Positions 24,947 to 27,349 of a stretch of 27,349 bases of DNA are shown piece after piece. This stretch comes from Sphingomonadales bacterium (GTDB taxonomy: Bacteria > Pseudomonadota > Alphaproteobacteria > Sphingomonadales > Sphingomonadaceae). Made by a program: the position numbers and the translations under genes. A model generated the notes under the pieces. It had not been told where the DNA came from and searched no databases. It was given only the letters and a program-made list of their open reading frames with translations. The number at the start of each line of letters is the position of its first letter. Within the stretch, counting starts at the first letter, position 1. The DNA is taken from the NCBI GenBank assembly GCA_017302775.1, contig JAFLDC010000001.1, forward strand, positions 3,384 to 30,732, read 5' to 3'.

Positions 24947-25351
24947 TGCAACGCTCCTTGCGTCTCAGGGGGAGGCGGTATCCAAACAGCGTTTGCATTT
25001 AACGCAAGTCCCGTTTTGTGCATCCCGTCTCATCTCCGGCATGTTTGTTGAACGGACCGCGTGATCGCCGGCCAAGTCGTATAGGGCGTGACGACGGTCA
25101 ATGCTAGGTGCCTCGACCGCAGAATGGCAGGAATAGAAGGCGCCGCGAGGTTTGGCGCTGCCGGAAGTGGGCGACCCCAGATCGGGCTCACCAATCCGAC
25201 CGAAGGGACTGTCGTCGGGCGCGACCGACCGGATCGGCAAAATAGAGTGGGCCATGCCGCTTCAAGTCCGGCAGGCCCCTTTACGATCCGCCCGAGAACC
25301 CAGCGGATTTTGCCGCCCCGACCAACCTAAACATCACAAGGACCAGTCGAA
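24947..25351. other. Stretch without a convincing gene
   Basis: A minus-strand frame at 24965-25255 (96 codons) ends 18 bp before the small gene above and has a CVKCKRC motif, but no ribosome-binding site and a shadow-like composition. Nothing else stands out. Confidence 0.25.
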
Positions 25352-25534
25352 GTGGGCGATCAAGAAGCGTCCGCAACCTTGGCCAACAGCGTGCCCACGC
25401 CGTCGATCTCTCTGCGGTTGCGCGAATTACTCAAAGACTTTCGGGGAAATCTCGCGCGGACACAGGAAGTGCTTGATCGTATGGTCCTTAGCCACGCCAA
25501 TCAGTGCCACCGTTTGACTGATCTTCTCTCCTAA
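25352..25534 (+). CDS. Small hypothetical protein beside the integrase
   Basis: 60 residues from a GTG start with AAGGA about 9 nt upstream. The second half is a good amphipathic helix (LRLRELLKDFRGNLARTQEVLDRMV). It is convergent with the integrase, the two stop codons overlapping by 4 bp. An excisionase-like role could be guessed from position but nothing in the sequence shows it. Confidence 0.45.
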   Translation: MGDQEASATLANSVPTPSISLRLRELLKDFRGNLARTQEVLDRMVLSHANQCHRLTDLLS

Positions 25535-27144
25535 CCAAGAGCCTTTCGGTAAGAATTGACCGATGTCTTTTTCTTGTCCGCAGCTTTTAGCTCCCATTTT
25601 GCCCGCAACTCGTGTGCTTTCGCTAAGGCGGCATCGAATGTGCCGCGCACATACGTTGGCGGAAGCAACAACTTCATGCTGTTAAGCGATTTCAACTTAC
25701 TACGAAGCTCTGCTGGCTGGACGTAGGTCGCCAATTCGCCCGGCACGATGGTGCGCTTCGCATGTCCGGTGATGCCGGCGGCGTGGTGCAGGTTGGATGA
25801 GGAGAGATTGACGACGGCATCGCCTGTCGTGTGCCGGAACCAATGAAAACCCATGCCAGGCGCATCTGGGTTGTCTCCAGTCTTCAAGCCGATGTCTTTG
25901 AGATACTTGATGAAACGATCGCCAAGGTAGTCACCGTAGTCGTCTCCGTATTTCAGGTGCGGAAACAGTCGGTGATGACCTGCGGCACGCACTTCCTCTA
26001 CATATGTCAGGAGACCGGCATCGAGGAGCGGTTTCGCGAACGGGACGAAGCGTGCAGAGTTGCTGCCCTTAACCCGCTGATCGCGACGAAAGGCACCGAT
26101 CGAGAACCCGGGGATGCCATGCGGCGCTTGGATGTCATCGAGATACAGCTGCGCAATTTCGTTCAGCCTTGCGCCCGAATACAAACCGATCCAGGGAGCC
26201 CAGAAGTAATGTGGTCGGTTCTCCGTCCACGGCAAGAACGTCTCGGGATTGAAGATGCGAGCCAACTCCTCCGCGCGGAATGGTCGACGCACCTGGCGGC
26301 GCTCAATCCGATGATTTTGCTGGCGATGATCGCCTTCCATCGGAGAGACGGCCATCTTCTTTTTGGACACCGCCCAGTTGAAGAAGGCGGCGAGACCGTC
26401 ACGATGCTTGCGCTGAGTGTTATCGGCGATCAATTTCAGTTCGGGATCGCGGGCTGCCTGACGCCGCAAACTGTCGCGCACGATCTCGGCGGCGGACAGG
26501 CCAGCATAGCGCTTCAACTTGCGCGCGTTGACCGGCCAATTCGCTGTCGCGCGTTCAAAATTCAGGATGTCGTCGTCGGCGATCTCGGCCAGCGGCTTGT
26601 TGCCGTTGACCTCCTCGAAGATGCGCTGGGTCGCTTGCAGGTCGACATCGCCAGTCTGCTTCGCAAGAATTCGGCGCTCTCGATAAGTATCGAAAGCATC
26701 TGAGAACAACACCGACGGAGGTTCGACGGGTGAGGGCGGGGCAGGAGCCGGCATGGGGGCCGGTGGCACCGCTTGGGCGGCGAAGCCGGCCTGGAACGCT
26801 CCGAATAATGCGAGGTCGGTGTCACTGGCGATCTCGACTGTGCCCAAGCGAGTGCCGTCTCGGAGCACCACATCACGCAGTGTCAAATCCCGCGTCTCAC
26901 CGCGGCGGGCCTTTTCCAACACTTCCTTGATGTCGATCTTCGCCACCGTCCCCCCACGGACCCCTGCGAATGCTTCTGATAGTGCAGCGCCCATACGTGC
27001 GCCCGCAAGTCGCGCCTGATCCTTGTCCGTCGTGTAAAGGCGGCGCACCACGAAACGGCTGCCCACAAGCGCCCGCAGATCCGGCGGCACCCAGAAGCGC
27101 ACGAACAGACCAGATGAACGGGCAAGAAAAAAGGGCTTCGGCAA
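25531..27144 (-). CDS. int: Tyrosine recombinase / integrase targeting ssrA
   Basis: The catalytic domain is clear. Counting from a TTG at 27144, R326 lies in YSGARLNEIAQL, H434-x-x-R437-H in FHWFRHTTGD, and the nucleophile Y474 in ATYVQP. The N-terminus LARSSGLFVRFWVPPDLR is the DUF6538-type arm-binding segment of island integrases. Residues about 150-270 are the SAM-like core-binding domain. The frame stays open to 27297, inside ssrA, and no ATG with a ribosome-binding site occurs before the conserved part, so the start is uncertain. The C-terminus ends in an unusual basic tail (KAADKKKTSVNSYRKALG). It lies directly downstream of the ssrA 3' end and transcribes away from it, as usual for ssrA-integrated islands. 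Confidence 0.9.
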   Translation of the reverse strand: MPKPFFLARSSGLFVRFWVPPDLRALVGSRFVVRRLYTTDKDQARLAGARMGAALSEAFAGVRGGTVAKIDIKEVLEKARRGETRDLTLRDVVLRDGTRLGTVEIASDTDLALFGAFQAGFAAQAVPPAPMPAPAPPSPVEPPSVLFSDAFDTYRERRILAKQTGDVDLQATQRIFEEVNGNKPLAEIADDDILNFERATANWPVNARKLKRYAGLSAAEIVRDSLRRQAARDPELKLIADNTQRKHRDGLAAFFNWAVSKKKMAVSPMEGDHRQQNHRIERRQVRRPFRAEELARIFNPETFLPWTENRPHYFWAPWIGLYSGARLNEIAQLYLDDIQAPHGIPGFSIGAFRRDQRVKGSNSARFVPFAKPLLDAGLLTYVEEVRAAGHHRLFPHLKYGDDYGDYLGDRFIKYLKDIGLKTGDNPDAPGMGFHWFRHTTGDAVVNLSSSNLHHAAGITGHAKRTIVPGELATYVQPAELRSKLKSLNSMKLLLPPTYVRGTFDAALAKAHELRAKWELKAADKKKTSVNSYRKALG

Positions 27145-27147
27145 GAG

Positions 27148-27188
27148 TGATACCTGAATTGATACCCGTGGAGGTGATCGTTCAGGTA
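27148..27188. repeat. Direct and inverted repeats beside the attachment site
   Basis: TGATACC occurs at 27148-27154 and 27160-27166 (12-bp period). TACCTGAA (27151-27158) has a perfect inverted partner TTCAGGTA at 27181-27188. They sit between the integrase and the ssrA end, where integrase arm sites or an excisionase/repressor operator would be expected. Confidence 0.45.
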
Positions 27189-27243
27189 AAACCCTTTGCC
27201 AAAACCCTTTCCAGAACAGAGGCTTACAGCTGCCTCGGTGAAA

Positions 27244-27349
27244 TGGTGGAGGTGGGCGGAATCGAACCGCCGTCCGAAGGTACTCCATGCCCGGCACTAC
27301 ATGCTTAGCTCACCGTTTGATCTCGCCCTGCGGCAACACGGCGTGCGAA
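27244..27349 (-). ncRNA. ssrA: tmRNA (ssrA), 3' part; island attachment site
   Basis: The minus strand reads GTGCCGGGCATGGAGTACC, then GGACGGCGGTTCGATTCC and GCCCACCTCCACCA, the T-arm and CCA end of bacterial tmRNA. The 5' part, including the tag-peptide frame, is beyond the window. The 3' end is a common integration target, and the integrase next to it indicates this is one att junction. Confidence 0.93.

Noticed and set aside
1..27243. Second copy of the ssrA 3' end as the other att site
   Set aside because: No repeat of the GGTGGAGGTGGGCGGAATCG end was noticed by eye in the rest of the window, so the other island end is assumed to lie to the left.
1..27349. CRISPR arrays, tRNA genes, IS elements with transposases
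   Set aside because: No regularly spaced repeats, tRNA-like cloverleaf or transposase motif was recognised in the window.

Overview
The window looks like accessory DNA from a high-GC gammaproteobacterium, most likely a member of the Xanthomonadales (Lysobacteraceae). Two things point there. One is a protein with a C-terminal XVIPCD-like secretion domain, the signal used by the Xanthomonas/Stenotrophomonas/Lysobacter antibacterial type IV secretion system. The other is the 3' end of a gammaproteobacterial-type tmRNA gene (ssrA) at the right edge. A tyrosine integrase abuts the ssrA 3' end, so the window is read as one end of a genomic island integrated in ssrA. The island's other end is not in view.

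Layout, left to right. (1) 1-10424, probable defence region: the tail of an unknown gene, a coiled-coil CHAT protease, and two very large STAND NTPases on the minus strand, each fused to a PD-(D/E)xK-type nuclease but in opposite domain order. Two small translationally coupled paralogous genes follow. (2) 10414-14203: an apparent minus-strand operon of an XRE regulator, a HelD-like UvrD helicase with a zinc ribbon, and a small unknown protein; the regulator has palindromic operators upstream. (3) 14233-15869: a secreted protein, a two-TM membrane protein whose frame stays open beyond its amber stop, and an orphan TraD-like mobilization gene. (4) 16432-18466: a short RadC, then a low-GC cassette with a strong promoter, a ~100-nt structured RNA ending in an intrinsic terminator, and a DUF3800 protein, then a decayed second radC copy. 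(5) 18692-21902: an H-NS-like protein, then a lipoprotein and an XVIPCD metallopeptidase-like protein that form a probable immunity/effector pair. (6) 22207-24570: a mobilization module of a second TraD-like protein, an R1162-like oriT and a MobA/MobL relaxase. (7) 24624-27349: small ORFs, the integrase and the ssrA 3' end.

Together these describe an integrative mobilizable element. It has an integrase, an attachment site, an oriT and a relaxase, but no mating-pair-formation genes in view. Its cargo is layered anti-invader genes plus an interbacterial toxin/immunity pair.

The most interesting candidates are the RNA-DUF3800 cassette between two radC copies, the HExxH effector with its putative lipoprotein immunity protein carried on a mobilizable element, and the CHAT plus double nuclease-STAND cluster. 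All functional calls come from motif reading only; no database search was run. Base-composition remarks are by eye.
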